A stretch of 64,000 nucleotides of DNA, taken from contig NZ_FNBZ01000001.1 of the NCBI RefSeq assembly GCF_900102525.1, positions 496,001-560,000 on the forward strand, given 5' to 3'. Origin of the DNA: Allobosea robiniae (GTDB taxonomy: Bacteria > Pseudomonadota > Alphaproteobacteria > Rhizobiales > Beijerinckiaceae). Below are positions 1 to 6,985 of this stretch, piece after piece (position 1 is the stretch's first letter; each line of letters starts with the position of its first letter). The notes under the pieces are model-generated. The model ran no database searches. It worked only from the letters and a program-made list of their open reading frames with translations, and was not told where the DNA came from. The position numbers and the translations under genes are program-made.

Positions 1-1
1 C

Positions 2-676
2 AATCGCCGCATGGCATCCAACCCTGCGGCTGGCATTACGATCAAGCTCGGCAAATCCAAAAAGCTGCGCTCCAAGGGGTTCACCGACGACGAGGCGGCC
101 AAACTCCTCACGGCTGCCCACGACTACCGGAAAACTGACGAGACCCCAAAGACAGCCGCCGCCAAGCGCTGGGTGCCCTGGCTCTGCGCCTACACGGGGG
201 CACGCCTCGGGGAGATGGCGCAGCTACGCAAGCAAGACCTCCGCCAAGATGGCGACAACTGGGTCATCACCATTACGCCCGATGCCGGCACGGTCAAAAC
301 CGACGAAGCACGGGACGTGGTGCTCCATCAGCATCTCGTGGACGAAGGCTTTGTGCAGTTCGTGAAGGATGCGGCTGCCGGCCATCTCTTCCTTAAGGTC
401 GGTGAGGAAGGCGAGGTCCGGGGACCGTTACGGGGTCTCAAGAACCGCCTCGCGGAGTTCGCCCGCGTGCAGGTGCCAGATGAGCGGGTGATGCCTAATC
501 ATGGCTGGCGGCACCGCTTCAAGACGGTCGCGAGGTCGGCCGGCATAGAAAGCCGCATTGTGGACGCCATCCAAGGCCACGCACCGAGGACGGCCGGCGA
601 TGACTATGGCGACGTGACGGTGGCGGCAATGGCGCTGGCTATGGCGAAGTTCCCTCGCGTGAAGCTGGAGGGCTGA
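2..676 (+). CDS. Tyrosine recombinase/phage-type integrase, 3' part (runs off left edge)
   Basis: Catalytic domain of a site-specific tyrosine recombinase, the enzyme that inserts and excises mobile elements at attachment sites. Numbered from the ATG at 11, the catalytic set is visible: Arg65 in TGARLGEMAQL, a likely Lys97, His164-x-x-Arg167 in HGWRHRF, His190 in GHAPRTAGDDYG and the nucleophile Tyr199. The frame is open upstream of base 11 to the window edge, and about 220 residues is only the catalytic half of a usual 350-420 residue integrase, so the N-terminal DNA-binding domains lie outside. A small membrane-protein gene follows after 4 bases. Together with the tRNA-3'-like site at 7879 it suggests that the first 7.9 kb belong to an integrated element. 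Confidence 0.88.
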   Translation, partial: NRRMASNPAAGITIKLGKSKKLRSKGFTDDEAAKLLTAAHDYRKTDETPKTAAAKRWVPWLCAYTGARLGEMAQLRKQDLRQDGDNWVITITPDAGTVKTDEARDVVLHQHLVDEGFVQFVKDAAAGHLFLKVGEEGEVRGPLRGLKNRLAEFARVQVPDERVMPNHGWRHRFKTVARSAGIESRIVDAIQGHAPRTAGDDYGDVTVAAMALAMAKFPRVKLEG

Positions 677-680
677 CCCG

Positions 681-890
681 ATGGAAAGCCTTCTGACCGT
701 ACTGCTCTCGCTTATCGTCCTTCCCGCTCTCGGGGGAGCCACGCTTGGTATCGCTTCCGCCGTATGGCAGACAGCGACAGCCGAAAGCACGCCCAAGTGG
801 CAGCGATACCTCTGGTTCCTTGCGGCTGGCTACGTGCTGTTAAACCTGCCGCATTTCCTGGGGGCATTGGCCCTCGGGTCAGGGCAGTAA
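681..890 (+). CDS. Small two-helix membrane protein, unknown
   Basis: A 69-residue protein with two hydrophobic segments, about residues 3-28 and 43-65, separated by a short charged loop (ESTPKWQR). A good ribosome binding site (GGAGGG) lies about 8 bases upstream, inside the end of the integrase gene, and only 4 bases separate the two genes, so they are probably cotranscribed. I do not recognise the family. Small membrane proteins next to integrases are common on islands and phages, but nothing here shows a holin or immunity function. Confidence 0.55.
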   Translation: MESLLTVLLSLIVLPALGGATLGIASAVWQTATAESTPKWQRYLWFLAAGYVLLNLPHFLGALALGSGQ

Positions 891-978
891 TGGCTGGCCT
901 CTGGCCGCGCCCCAAAGGACCGGGAAGTTTTGGCTATCCCACAAGCCTAGCTCCCCGGTCCCCCTCCTCGCGAGGGAG

Positions 979-1641
979 CTAGTAGCTGGCGGCCTCGCGG
1001 CTTCCGAACTGGTCCCCAAACTCCAACGCCGTCCTGATCAGGCTGAGGTGCTCCGGGAGCGAAACCGGGATGCCGGCCTTGAGGTGGTTGCGCTGCCAGT
1101 ACCATTCGACGGCATCGTAGAAGTCTTTGCGTCCGAGTCTCGGCACGCGGGAGGGTTTGCCCAGCTTCCAAGCCGCCTCGCGGACGGATTGCTTCGATAG
1201 ACCCCGGCGAGAGAGGTGGTGGTAGTCGGGGCGCGGGCCTTCCGCCGGATGCTGCTTGGCGACCTCCCAAGGCTGGGCATCGGTGAGGATACGCAGGAGG
1301 TGAATGGCGCGGCTCTTCGGCTCGGCCACCCGGCATCTCGGATAAGTCCAGCCTTTCCCGGTGTCGTTGCAGCTAAGGCCCATGCCGAACGCGGTGGCTA
1401 AGGTAACCGCGCAAAAGTCCAACGGGTCGAAGTAGCGGAGGTTGCGGCCATGGATCGAAACGGCGACCTGAGGTCGCTCATCAATCATGGCAAGCTCAAC
1501 GTGGGTAATAGGCCCGTGGACTGGCTGTTTGAGCAAAAGGCTTTCGTCAAGTCGGTGGTCGGGGCCTCTGTCTGCCGCCTGCCCAATGTAAGTAGCGACA
1601 GCCTCATAGCCGTCTGGCGTGAGATACTTGGGTTGCGTCAT
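979..1641 (-). CDS. Hypothetical protein, 220 residues
   Basis: A 220-residue soluble protein read on the minus strand, opposite to the integrase. There is no signal peptide and no membrane segment. The middle carries two Cys residues (C77 and C90 area, DFCAVTLA and GLSCNDTGKG) and the C-terminal half is rich in Arg, Trp and Tyr (RKDFYDAVEWYWQRN), a composition seen in nucleic-acid-binding proteins. No family recognised. The reading frame is long, and its composition is protein-like throughout. Its promoter would lie in the repeat-bearing region to its right (1642-2434). Confidence 0.6.
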   Translation of the reverse strand: MTQPKYLTPDGYEAVATYIGQAADRGPDHRLDESLLLKQPVHGPITHVELAMIDERPQVAVSIHGRNLRYFDPLDFCAVTLATAFGMGLSCNDTGKGWTYPRCRVAEPKSRAIHLLRILTDAQPWEVAKQHPAEGPRPDYHHLSRRGLSKQSVREAAWKLGKPSRVPRLGRKDFYDAVEWYWQRNHLKAGIPVSLPEHLSLIRTALEFGDQFGSREAASY

Positions 1642-1992
1642 GTGGGATGATCCTTGAGGTTTGTTTTGGGTGATGCCGGGAGCGTCCCGGTGGCGTCATA
1701 GCTCCGCCCTCCCTCTGCTCTTGGGCAGAAGGCTTTGAGGGTGTCTCAAAGGTGGGATTTTGGGTGGGGCCTTGAGGTCTACGTTCGGTGTCGCGATCTC
1801 CGTCCCGGTCTATGGTGAAGCTGCCGGAAGGAGTTCTGCTGGCTATCGCAGGTCGGTCACTGTGAGCACTGACGCGCGTCTCGCCATAGACCCCGTGCTT
1901 GAAGTGACCGAGTTGCAGACGACAGATAGTGTCTGACGCATGTGGGTGGGGGTGCTTTGGCCTGACCTGCTATTGGGGTCTAGACGGTGGGG
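1642..1992. other. Non-coding stretch with two interleaved inverted repeats
   Basis: No convincing gene. Two 9-bp perfect inverted repeats interleave: GGTCTATGG (1807-1815) with CCATAGACC (1884-1892), and TCGGTCACT (1853-1861) with AGTGACCGA (1903-1911). They could be protein-binding or RNA structures, but two 9-bp matches in a region this size could arise by chance. Together with 1993-2434 this is a gap of about 790 bases without a supported gene. Confidence 0.35.
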
Positions 1993-2251
1993 CTATCTCA
2001 TAAGGTGCGGGAATTGATCCGCACTAAGCCAGTGCCACGCGCTATCATAAGGTATCCCAATTAGGTCAACCTGGACGCCCTCTCACTAGGTAAGACTATT
2101 GTTTTCCTCGGCCGACCACGACCTTACGGTGAGCCATCGGGTCCCTATCATAAGATAAGGGAATTAATCTAAATTTCCTCAATGATTACAGTGCCGCACT
2201 CACTGCTTCAAGGTATGCACTATGCGTCCCTACCATAAGATACGCCTATTA
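1993..2251. repeat. Iteron-like direct repeats, 4 to 5 units
   Basis: Similar 18-22 bp units lie in the same orientation at 1993-2016, 2042-2063, 2145-2166 and 2230-2251. The last three begin CTATCATAAG or CTACCATAAG and end in AATTA or TATTA. The first is a variant containing CATAAGGTG and ending AATTG. A more degenerate fifth unit may lie at 2081-2101. The shared core is CATAAGRT, then five or six variable bases, then WATTR. Spacings are irregular (about 47, 103 and 85 bases). The repeats lie upstream of the gene ending at 979 and downstream of the serine recombinase gene. They could be arm sites for an integrase or excisionase, replication iterons, or operators. The rest of the interval to 2434 holds no gene I can support. 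Confidence 0.6.
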
Positions 2252-2434
2252 AAGCGAAATAACTCAATGTTTTCAGTAAACGGCCATTCGGCGTCACTCA
2301 AAGGGTCGTCGCATCGCAGCCGCAGCGCCTTCCACGAGCGGCGGGAACTTGATGTCAAACCCGGTGCCAGCCTCCAGGTGCTCAGCCGTGATGAGGTGTT
2401 GGTGGCGATGAGAGCCGGGAGGGAACGAGCGGCT

Positions 2435-3166
2435 TTACGTTCTTGACTCCCGTGAGCAGGCCGTAGTGACCTCTCCCGAAGGCTCCAAGTGCTTCAAGGC
2501 TCGCGACACCTGCACCGCCGCCCAGACTGTGCCGCCGCGTGTCGTAGGTATCCCGCGAACGGTGAGACCTTGGGCGATCCCCGACAGCGTGGTTATTCCT
2601 GCCGTGCGCAACTCCGCAATCACCGGCGCTAGGTCTTGGCCCCGCAGCTTGGCGCGTGCGCTCTGTGCGGCTCTGCCGGCCTCCTGGGCTGCTTCCGCCA
2701 GCTTGACGCCGCGATTGCCTCCGAGCTTCTTCCCGCGCTGCTTGGCAGCCTCCAGGGCGGCTTTGGTGCGTGCCGAGATGAGGCCGGCTTCCAGCTCCGC
2801 GACCGCCGCCATCTGCTGAAGAATGAAGCGCCCTGTTGCGCCCTCGATTTTTGGAAGGTCGCAGAAGCGCACGTCGACGCCGCTCTCCAGGATGTGCTCC
2901 AGAAACCCCTTGGACCGAGCAAGGCGATCCACTTTGGCGACGACGAGCGGGACGCGATGAAGCCGGGCTTTGTGCAGCGCCTTGTGAAGTTCGGGACGCT
3001 CTGACTTCCGGCCGCTCTCGACTTCCGTGAACTCCGCGAGGATGTGCCAAGCTCCGCCGTTCAGGTAGCTTTCGACTGCTGCACGCTGGGCCTCCAGCCC
3101 GAGCCCGGAAGCGCCCTGCCGCGTGGTGGAGACGCGATAGTAGGCAACGAACTCCCCATCAGCCAT
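2435..3166 (-). CDS. Small serine recombinase (resolvase family)
   Basis: A 243-residue recombinase of the resolvase/invertase superfamily, which cuts and rejoins DNA through a serine-DNA intermediate. The N-terminal catalytic domain (about 5-140) shows the nucleophile motif YYRVSTTRQ with Ser13 and Arg11, the KVDRLARS motif (Asp80, Arg81, Arg84), and the long E helix around AELEAGLISARTKAAL (121-138). The C-terminal 90 residues look like a helix-turn-helix DNA-binding region (ELRTAGITTLSGIAQGLTVRG). It is larger than Tn3-type resolvases (about 185 residues) and much smaller than large serine integrases. A GGA-containing ribosome site sits 7 bases before the ATG, and a 14-bp palindrome lies about 20 bases upstream. 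It could be a resolvase of the element or a stand-alone DNA invertase. Confidence 0.9.
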   Translation of the reverse strand: MADGEFVAYYRVSTTRQGASGLGLEAQRAAVESYLNGGAWHILAEFTEVESGRKSERPELHKALHKARLHRVPLVVAKVDRLARSKGFLEHILESGVDVRFCDLPKIEGATGRFILQQMAAVAELEAGLISARTKAALEAAKQRGKKLGGNRGVKLAEAAQEAGRAAQSARAKLRGQDLAPVIAELRTAGITTLSGIAQGLTVRGIPTTRGGTVWAAVQVSRALKHLEPSGEVTTACSRESRT

Positions 3167-3188
3167 CGCTCGATCCTTTACGTTTTAA

Positions 3189-3202
3189 TCAACGGTCGTT
3201 GA
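3189..3202. promoter_or_regulatory. Palindrome upstream of the serine recombinase (candidate operator or crossover site)
   Basis: The sequence TCAACGGTCGTTGA has two perfect 6-bp arms around a central GT dinucleotide and starts 22 bases upstream of the recombinase start codon. Serine recombinases typically act on sites with inverted half-sites around a 2-bp crossover core, and often repress their own promoter by binding there. That the palindrome serves this role is inference. The remainder of 3167-3548, about 380 bases, holds no gene I can support. Confidence 0.4.
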
Positions 3203-3548
3203 CACGGATGTAAAAGGTGGGGGAGTCACGGTCAAGCAAGATGGAAGGGCCGGGCGGAAGGTGGTGCAAGTGGACGGCATCGCGGACGCGTGGGCCTCCT
3301 GGGCGCTCTAGCCGTTTGCTGAAAGCGGGAGGGGCACTGGGGGAAAGTCGTCAGCCCACGCGTAGAGGAGGCCTCTTACATGGAGGACCCCTTGGGTATC
3401 TACTAGTGAAGCTCAGCCGATCAGCGGCGCGTTGGATTGGCGAGGCCTTCCGGCACCTGCCGTTGTGCTGGCTCATGAACAAGCGCAGCGGGCTCGCTGG
3501 GCGCTATAATATAAGAAAGGCAATCATGCCTCGGAGAATGGACTTAAG

Positions 3549-3776
3549 ATGGTTACTATCACGGCCAATACGCGCGGCATTGCGAGGACCGCCCATAGGT
3601 ATTCGGATGGCTTGTTTCGGTGCTTCCCTCGGTCGGAGAACCGTAAGAGGTTCGCTCGGGCGTTCGTGACTGAAGCCCAGGCTGCCGGCTTTCTCGCCCT
3701 GAACCCGACTTGGGGAATCCGTGTGCGTGAGGGATACGCGATTATTTATCGGTCCCTCCGTATCCTGCGGCGCTGA
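3549..3776 (+). CDS. Possible small hypothetical protein
   Basis: A 75-residue basic frame (many Arg; ends RSLRILRR) with a plausible but ordinary ribosome site (GGAGAATGG about 10 bases upstream). No domain or membrane segment. The amino acid composition is plausible for a real protein, but there is no homology evidence and the frame is short. It stands alone between the recombinase and the HNH gene. The 266 bases that follow, to 4042, contain nothing I can support. Confidence 0.3.
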   Translation: MVTITANTRGIARTAHRYSDGLFRCFPRSENRKRFARAFVTEAQAAGFLALNPTWGIRVREGYAIIYRSLRILRR

Positions 3777-4042
3777 AGGCAGGCAGGCAGTGGGCTCCGA
3801 GGAGAGCAGGCCGCGTGTCGCCCCCTTGGAGCCTGAGCATCAACAGACCACCCTTCGCCATCCCGAGAGCCGGCACAGCGCCAATAGCGGGTGGGTTCCA
3901 GGTCATTCCGGCATCGGTGGGGATGGGGGGCAGTTGCGGGCGCTTTAGGAATTCCCGGACCCCGCATGGGGGAAACGCGCATCCGTCGCTACGTTAAGTG
4001 GTCTCTCGCGTGGTTGACCCTCCGGGAAGGTGCCGATGGGGG

Positions 4043-4603
4043 TCACAACTGCATCCGCCTCTTAAGCTCCTCTACGCTAATCAGGCCAGCTTTATGGATC
4101 ATGCGGTGGCAGTTCGAGCAGAGGGCCGCAAGTTGATTGAGGTCAGGAGCTTTATCGCCCTTTAGCTTCGAGACGGGCTCGATGTGATGGGCCTCAATGA
4201 AACCAGCGCCTAGCTCCCCATACCGTACCTCGAAGTCGAAGCTGCAAGCCGTGCACTTGAAGTTGGGCAATCGGGCCTTGAATGCCGCTACAAGCTTGCG
4301 CGATCTCTCGGCACGTAGGTGAGCCACAAGAACGCGCTTGCCTTCCGGCTCGCCTAGATCGTTCAAACCCTCGTCCCAGACGTCCGGCAAAGGCCCGCCT
4401 GCCGCTAACGCCCACATTCCACTTCCGGGGTTCACATTCTTAAAGACGTCCTTGTTCTGGCTTAGGACCGTCCGAACTGAGAAAGTCTTGCGCTCAATGC
4501 CCTGCGCCGCCGCGATCTCCTTCACGCGCTCTTTGATCGCATCAATATGGGCCGGCTGCGGCAACTGGCTTAGCGCTTCCACGAGCATCTCAAATAGCGT
4601 CAT
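4043..4603 (-). CDS. HNH endonuclease with N-terminal winged-helix-like region
   Basis: A 186-residue nuclease. The C-terminal HNH zinc-finger domain is clear: Cys117-x-x-Cys120, the catalytic His pair in EAHHIEP (139-140), Asn156 in DLNQLAALC, then Cys162-x-x-Cys165-His166 and His170. This layout matches McrA-like HNH nucleases that act on DNA, often modified or foreign. Residues 1-70 (ALSQLPQPAHIDAIKERV and later NPGSGMWAL) resemble the HARE-HTH/winged-helix region often fused to restriction enzymes. It is a single-gene transcription unit on the minus strand, with no adjacent methyltransferase. It may be a modification-dependent restriction factor or a homing-type nuclease; the sequence cannot decide. 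Confidence 0.82.
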   Translation of the reverse strand: MTLFEMLVEALSQLPQPAHIDAIKERVKEIAAAQGIERKTFSVRTVLSQNKDVFKNVNPGSGMWALAAGGPLPDVWDEGLNDLGEPEGKRVLVAHLRAERSRKLVAAFKARLPNFKCTACSFDFEVRYGELGAGFIEAHHIEPVSKLKGDKAPDLNQLAALCSNCHRMIHKAGLISVEELKRRMQL

Positions 4604-4632
4604 TCAAACCTCCCACTCCAATCCTAGCCAAT

Positions 4633-5169
4633 CTATCGCCCGTACCGCTTGTTACCGCCTGAGGTCATGCAGTAGCGACCGCCACGCGGCCCGATGCAGA
4701 CCCTCCCGCTGCCACAGGGGCATGGACCGGAAGCCCTGCGCGAAGCCTTTACAGCCTTATGGCCCATCGATGCGGCAGCCCGGAGCGTATCGCTCGTGTC
4801 ACTGCTCCTTGATGCCGTCGCTCGCGGTGTGCTCTGCGGGCTCGAAGCCGGGCGGGTGGCGGAGATGGGCGGCTCTGAGACTGTGGAGCGGGTGCTTCGT
4901 GCCTGACCTGTCGAGACCATGAAGGAGTCGAAGCAGGCCAGCCGTGCGTCCTGCTCCCGAGCGTGCCGGCATTCGTTGATCGTCTTGGCGGTCTTGAAGC
5001 TGGCTCGGGGCTGGGGCGGCAGGATCATATCGTAGCAGTCTAGGCGTTCCTTCGTGCCGGCTTCCTTAACGAGGCATGACCGGAAGTCGCTCGGGGCGAA
5101 CGCCAAGGCGAACCCACATGAGACCACCCAAAGCAAGATTGCGGCAAGCGTTCTGCCGACTGCACGCAT
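4633..5169 (-). CDS. Secreted Cys-rich protein with C-terminal GPRGGRYC motif
   Basis: A 178-residue protein with a cleavable signal peptide (hydrophobic residues 6-24, ending CGFALA). The first 70 residues carry paired Cys (FRSCLVKEAG, LDCYDMI, NECRHAREQDARLACFDSF), resembling the repeat of small secreted proteins in which Cys pairs bracket an ArgLeu-Asp/Ala-Cys-Phe/Tyr-Asp motif. A Ser/Thr/Pro-rich linker (about 90-135) follows. The C-terminus has CPCGSGRVCIGPRGGRYC and ends KRYGR, a motif I know from small extracellular or phage-borne basic adaptor-type domains. It lies 29 bases downstream of the HNH gene's start, on the same strand, but transcribed first. Role unknown. Confidence 0.6.
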   Translation of the reverse strand: MRAVGRTLAAILLWVVSCGFALAFAPSDFRSCLVKEAGTKERLDCYDMILPPQPRASFKTAKTINECRHAREQDARLACFDSFMVSTGQARSTRSTVSEPPISATRPASSPQSTPRATASRSSDTSDTLRAAASMGHKAVKASRRASGPCPCGSGRVCIGPRGGRYCMTSGGNKRYGR

Positions 5170-5453
5170 CGCGTTTCCCCCAAATCCTCTTTTCTTGGAA
5201 GCTTACGCTGCGTTGGCTGCGCGATGCTAGCTAGCTTTGATTTAGGTCGGGGGTCTCACCCCAAAGCCACAAAGTTCCGCCCCAATCTATGTGTTAGCTC
5301 TGCGTCGAGACCGAGCCACATACTGCTCACCAAAGGTCTCTCATGGGTCAGTGCCCGGTTCCAAGGTGCGTTAATTCGCGCTTTGGCTGACGCCGAGCAC
5401 CCTCATGTCTTTTCGCCGTCCGCCGCCTTGGAGCCGTCCAAGGGGGTATCGGG

Positions 5454-5708
5454 ATGGGAAGCGTACTACTTCATCGAAATGGCGAATTGCTTGGCCGCTT
5501 TGCGTCACCTCATTCGGCGGCGCGGTGGATCATTGAGTTCGATGCACCTAGCCGAACCGGAAACGGCGGCGACTGGTCACTCTCTATACTCCGAGATTGG
5601 GCCTCGTGTGGTGGGCGAAGCTTCGTGCATGCCTACGATCCGGCGCCGACCCCGAACGCTTTGCAGATGGAGGCTGAGCACATTCGCGACGTTGGGTGGT
5701 CTGGTTAA
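5454..5708 (+). CDS. Small hypothetical protein, 84 residues
   Basis: An 84-residue frame starting at an ATG with a strong ribosome site (AAGGGGG, 7 bases upstream), which is the main reason to prefer it over the overlapping longer frame that begins at 5224. It is acidic to neutral, has no membrane segment, and has several Trp residues. No family recognised. The preceding 284 bases (5170-5453) hold no supported gene. It is the first of a run of small plus-strand genes leading to the DUF4145-TIR pair. Confidence 0.45.
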   Translation: MGSVLLHRNGELLGRFASPHSAARWIIEFDAPSRTGNGGDWSLSILRDWASCGGRSFVHAYDPAPTPNALQMEAEHIRDVGWSG

Positions 5709-5783
5709 GCCCAAAGCTTGACTCCGAGCGAGTCCTATTGTTCCCTTTTTGTTCCTATGCATCAAGGGAGCCTCAGACCTGCC

Positions 5784-6050
5784 ATGGCCTCCATCACGTA
5801 CTATGTGGCCCTGCCTATCGTCCGCACGGAGGACGGTGACCTCTTGCCCGGAGGGGGCGTGGAGGCGCTCAACGCTTGGCAGGCCCAGAGCCGGGCTCGG
5901 GGTCTCTCCCTGCATCATCCCGGAGCCATCGCCTTTTCGCGGACTGGAGACCCGGCGTCAGGAGACTTTGAGCCTGCCGTTGTGCTGGGGCGTTATGGCG
6001 AGCTTCCGGGGGACCTTGAGGCATTCATGGCGGAGGCTGGCGAGCAATGA
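5784..6050 (+). CDS. Conserved small hypothetical protein (TYYVALP...AIAFSRTGDP type)
   Basis: An 88-residue protein beginning MASITYYVALP. The pattern of an N-terminal ALPIVRTEDGDL, a middle GAIAFSRTGDP and a C-terminal VVLGRYGELP matches, from memory, a small protein family widespread in Rhizobiales with no known function. I chose the ATG at 5784 because similarity begins there. A TTG at 5718 and an ATG at 5757 are in frame upstream but unlikely. AGGGAG lies about 13 bases before the ATG. It is followed 16 bases later by another small gene on the same strand. Confidence 0.6.
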   Translation: MASITYYVALPIVRTEDGDLLPGGGVEALNAWQAQSRARGLSLHHPGAIAFSRTGDPASGDFEPAVVLGRYGELPGDLEAFMAEAGEQ

Positions 6051-6066
6051 GCGAGGTGGTCTAACC

Positions 6067-6318
6067 GTGGTGCAGCGCACGAAGCGCAGCCTAGGGCCGG
6101 GCAAGGCGGCGGAGATGCAGGCGAAGGTCCAGGAGTTTCATCACCAAGTCCGCCGATGGTGTGGGGAAATTCCTGTGGGTGGCCAAGTCTATATGGCCCT
6201 CGATGTGCTTAACTTCGCGCTCCATATGACCAACAGTCAGCTCATCCAAGAGTCGGGCGGGCATGGGGTTGACCCCCTCGCGCGGCTCTACAGGTCTGAC
6301 GTGGATGCTGGGGAATGA
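6067..6318 (+). CDS. Small hypothetical protein, GTG start
   Basis: An 83-residue frame starting at GTG 6067 with a good ribosome site (GAGGTGG, 7 bases upstream); an adjacent GTG at 6070 is an alternative. It has a basic N-terminus (QRTKRSLGPGKAAEM), then a mostly helical region (VYMALDVLNFALHMTNSQL). No recognised domain. Its stop codon is one base before the ATG of the DUF4145 gene, so the two are very likely translated from one message, which makes this gene a possible third member of the DUF4145-TIR operon. Confidence 0.55.
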   Translation: MVQRTKRSLGPGKAAEMQAKVQEFHHQVRRWCGEIPVGGQVYMALDVLNFALHMTNSQLIQESGGHGVDPLARLYRSDVDAGE

Positions 6319-6319
6319 G

Positions 6320-6964
6320 ATGAAGTGCCCGCACTGCGGAGTTGGCATCCACGCGAATTGGAAAGTGGAGCGCATCCTCCAAAATGTCACTCAGGCGCAT
6401 TGGTACCTCCAGGGGACTCTGTGCCCTGCGTGCGACTGCGAGACGATAGATATTCAGATGGGCCTGATCCCCACTGAGGCTAAGTGGCAGCGCGTCTATC
6501 CTAAGGGAGCATCGCGGCGGAGGTCGCCACCTTCGGAAGTGCCAGCAGTTTTAGCGAGCGATTACGCGGAAGCTGCTTCTGTTTTGTCGATCAGTCCCAA
6601 AGCTTCTGCCGCACTCTCTCGCCGCTGCCTTCAGGCGATCCTCCGGGCACAGGGTTACAAAGCCCGAGACCTCGCCGCCGAGATAGACCTCCTGCTTAAT
6701 GAGGCGGACCCGGCCAAGGGCATACCCTCCAGTATCCGCGACACCGTGGATGCCATAAGGAACTTTGGGAATTTCTCAGCGCATCCGATCACCGATGTGA
6801 CCCAGCTCCAGGTTATCGATGTGGACCCAGAAGAAGCGGAATGGTGCCTTGAGATTATCGAGGAGCTTTTCCAGCATTTCTACGTGAGGCCAGCGGAAGC
6901 GGCGGCCCGGAAGGCGGCGCTCAATGCGAAGCTTGCGGCAGCCGGCAAGCCTCCGGCGAAGTGA
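6320..6964 (+). CDS. Zinc-ribbon DUF4145 (HEPN-like) protein
   Basis: A 214-residue protein. The N-terminus is a zinc ribbon (Cys3-x-x-Cys6 and Cys35-x-x-Cys38). The C-terminal half matches DUF4145, a helical domain often attached to restriction and other defence proteins and, as I recall, placed near the HEPN superfamily. Its signature RNFGNFSAH is present (Arg147, Asn148, Asn151, His155), preceded by the typical ALSRRCLQAILRAQGY helix (98-113). I chose ATG 6320 because it follows TGGGGAA at 5 bases and abuts the upstream stop; ATG 6263 would add residues that are not conserved. The TIR-like gene begins 21 bases downstream. HEPN proteins are often RNases or toxin partners; here that role is inferred only. 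Confidence 0.8.
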   Translation: MKCPHCGVGIHANWKVERILQNVTQAHWYLQGTLCPACDCETIDIQMGLIPTEAKWQRVYPKGASRRRSPPSEVPAVLASDYAEAASVLSISPKASAALSRRCLQAILRAQGYKARDLAAEIDLLLNEADPAKGIPSSIRDTVDAIRNFGNFSAHPITDVTQLQVIDVDPEEAEWCLEIIEELFQHFYVRPAEAAARKAALNAKLAAAGKPPAK

Positions 6965-6985
6965 AGGTGGCGGGCGAGACTGAAA

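Noticed and set aside
1807..1911. Interleaved 9-bp inverted repeats
   Set aside because: Perfect but short. In a stretch this size matches of this length can occur by chance, so they are not claimed as a finding.
2222..2446. Possible 74-codon gene in the iteron region
   Set aside because: It overlaps a repeat unit and the end of the serine recombinase gene, has no ribosome site of note and no recognisable similarity.
3217..3669. 150-codon frame before the HNH region
   Set aside because: Its composition (Gly, Arg, Ser) is that of a chance frame, and it overlaps the more plausible small frame at 3549.
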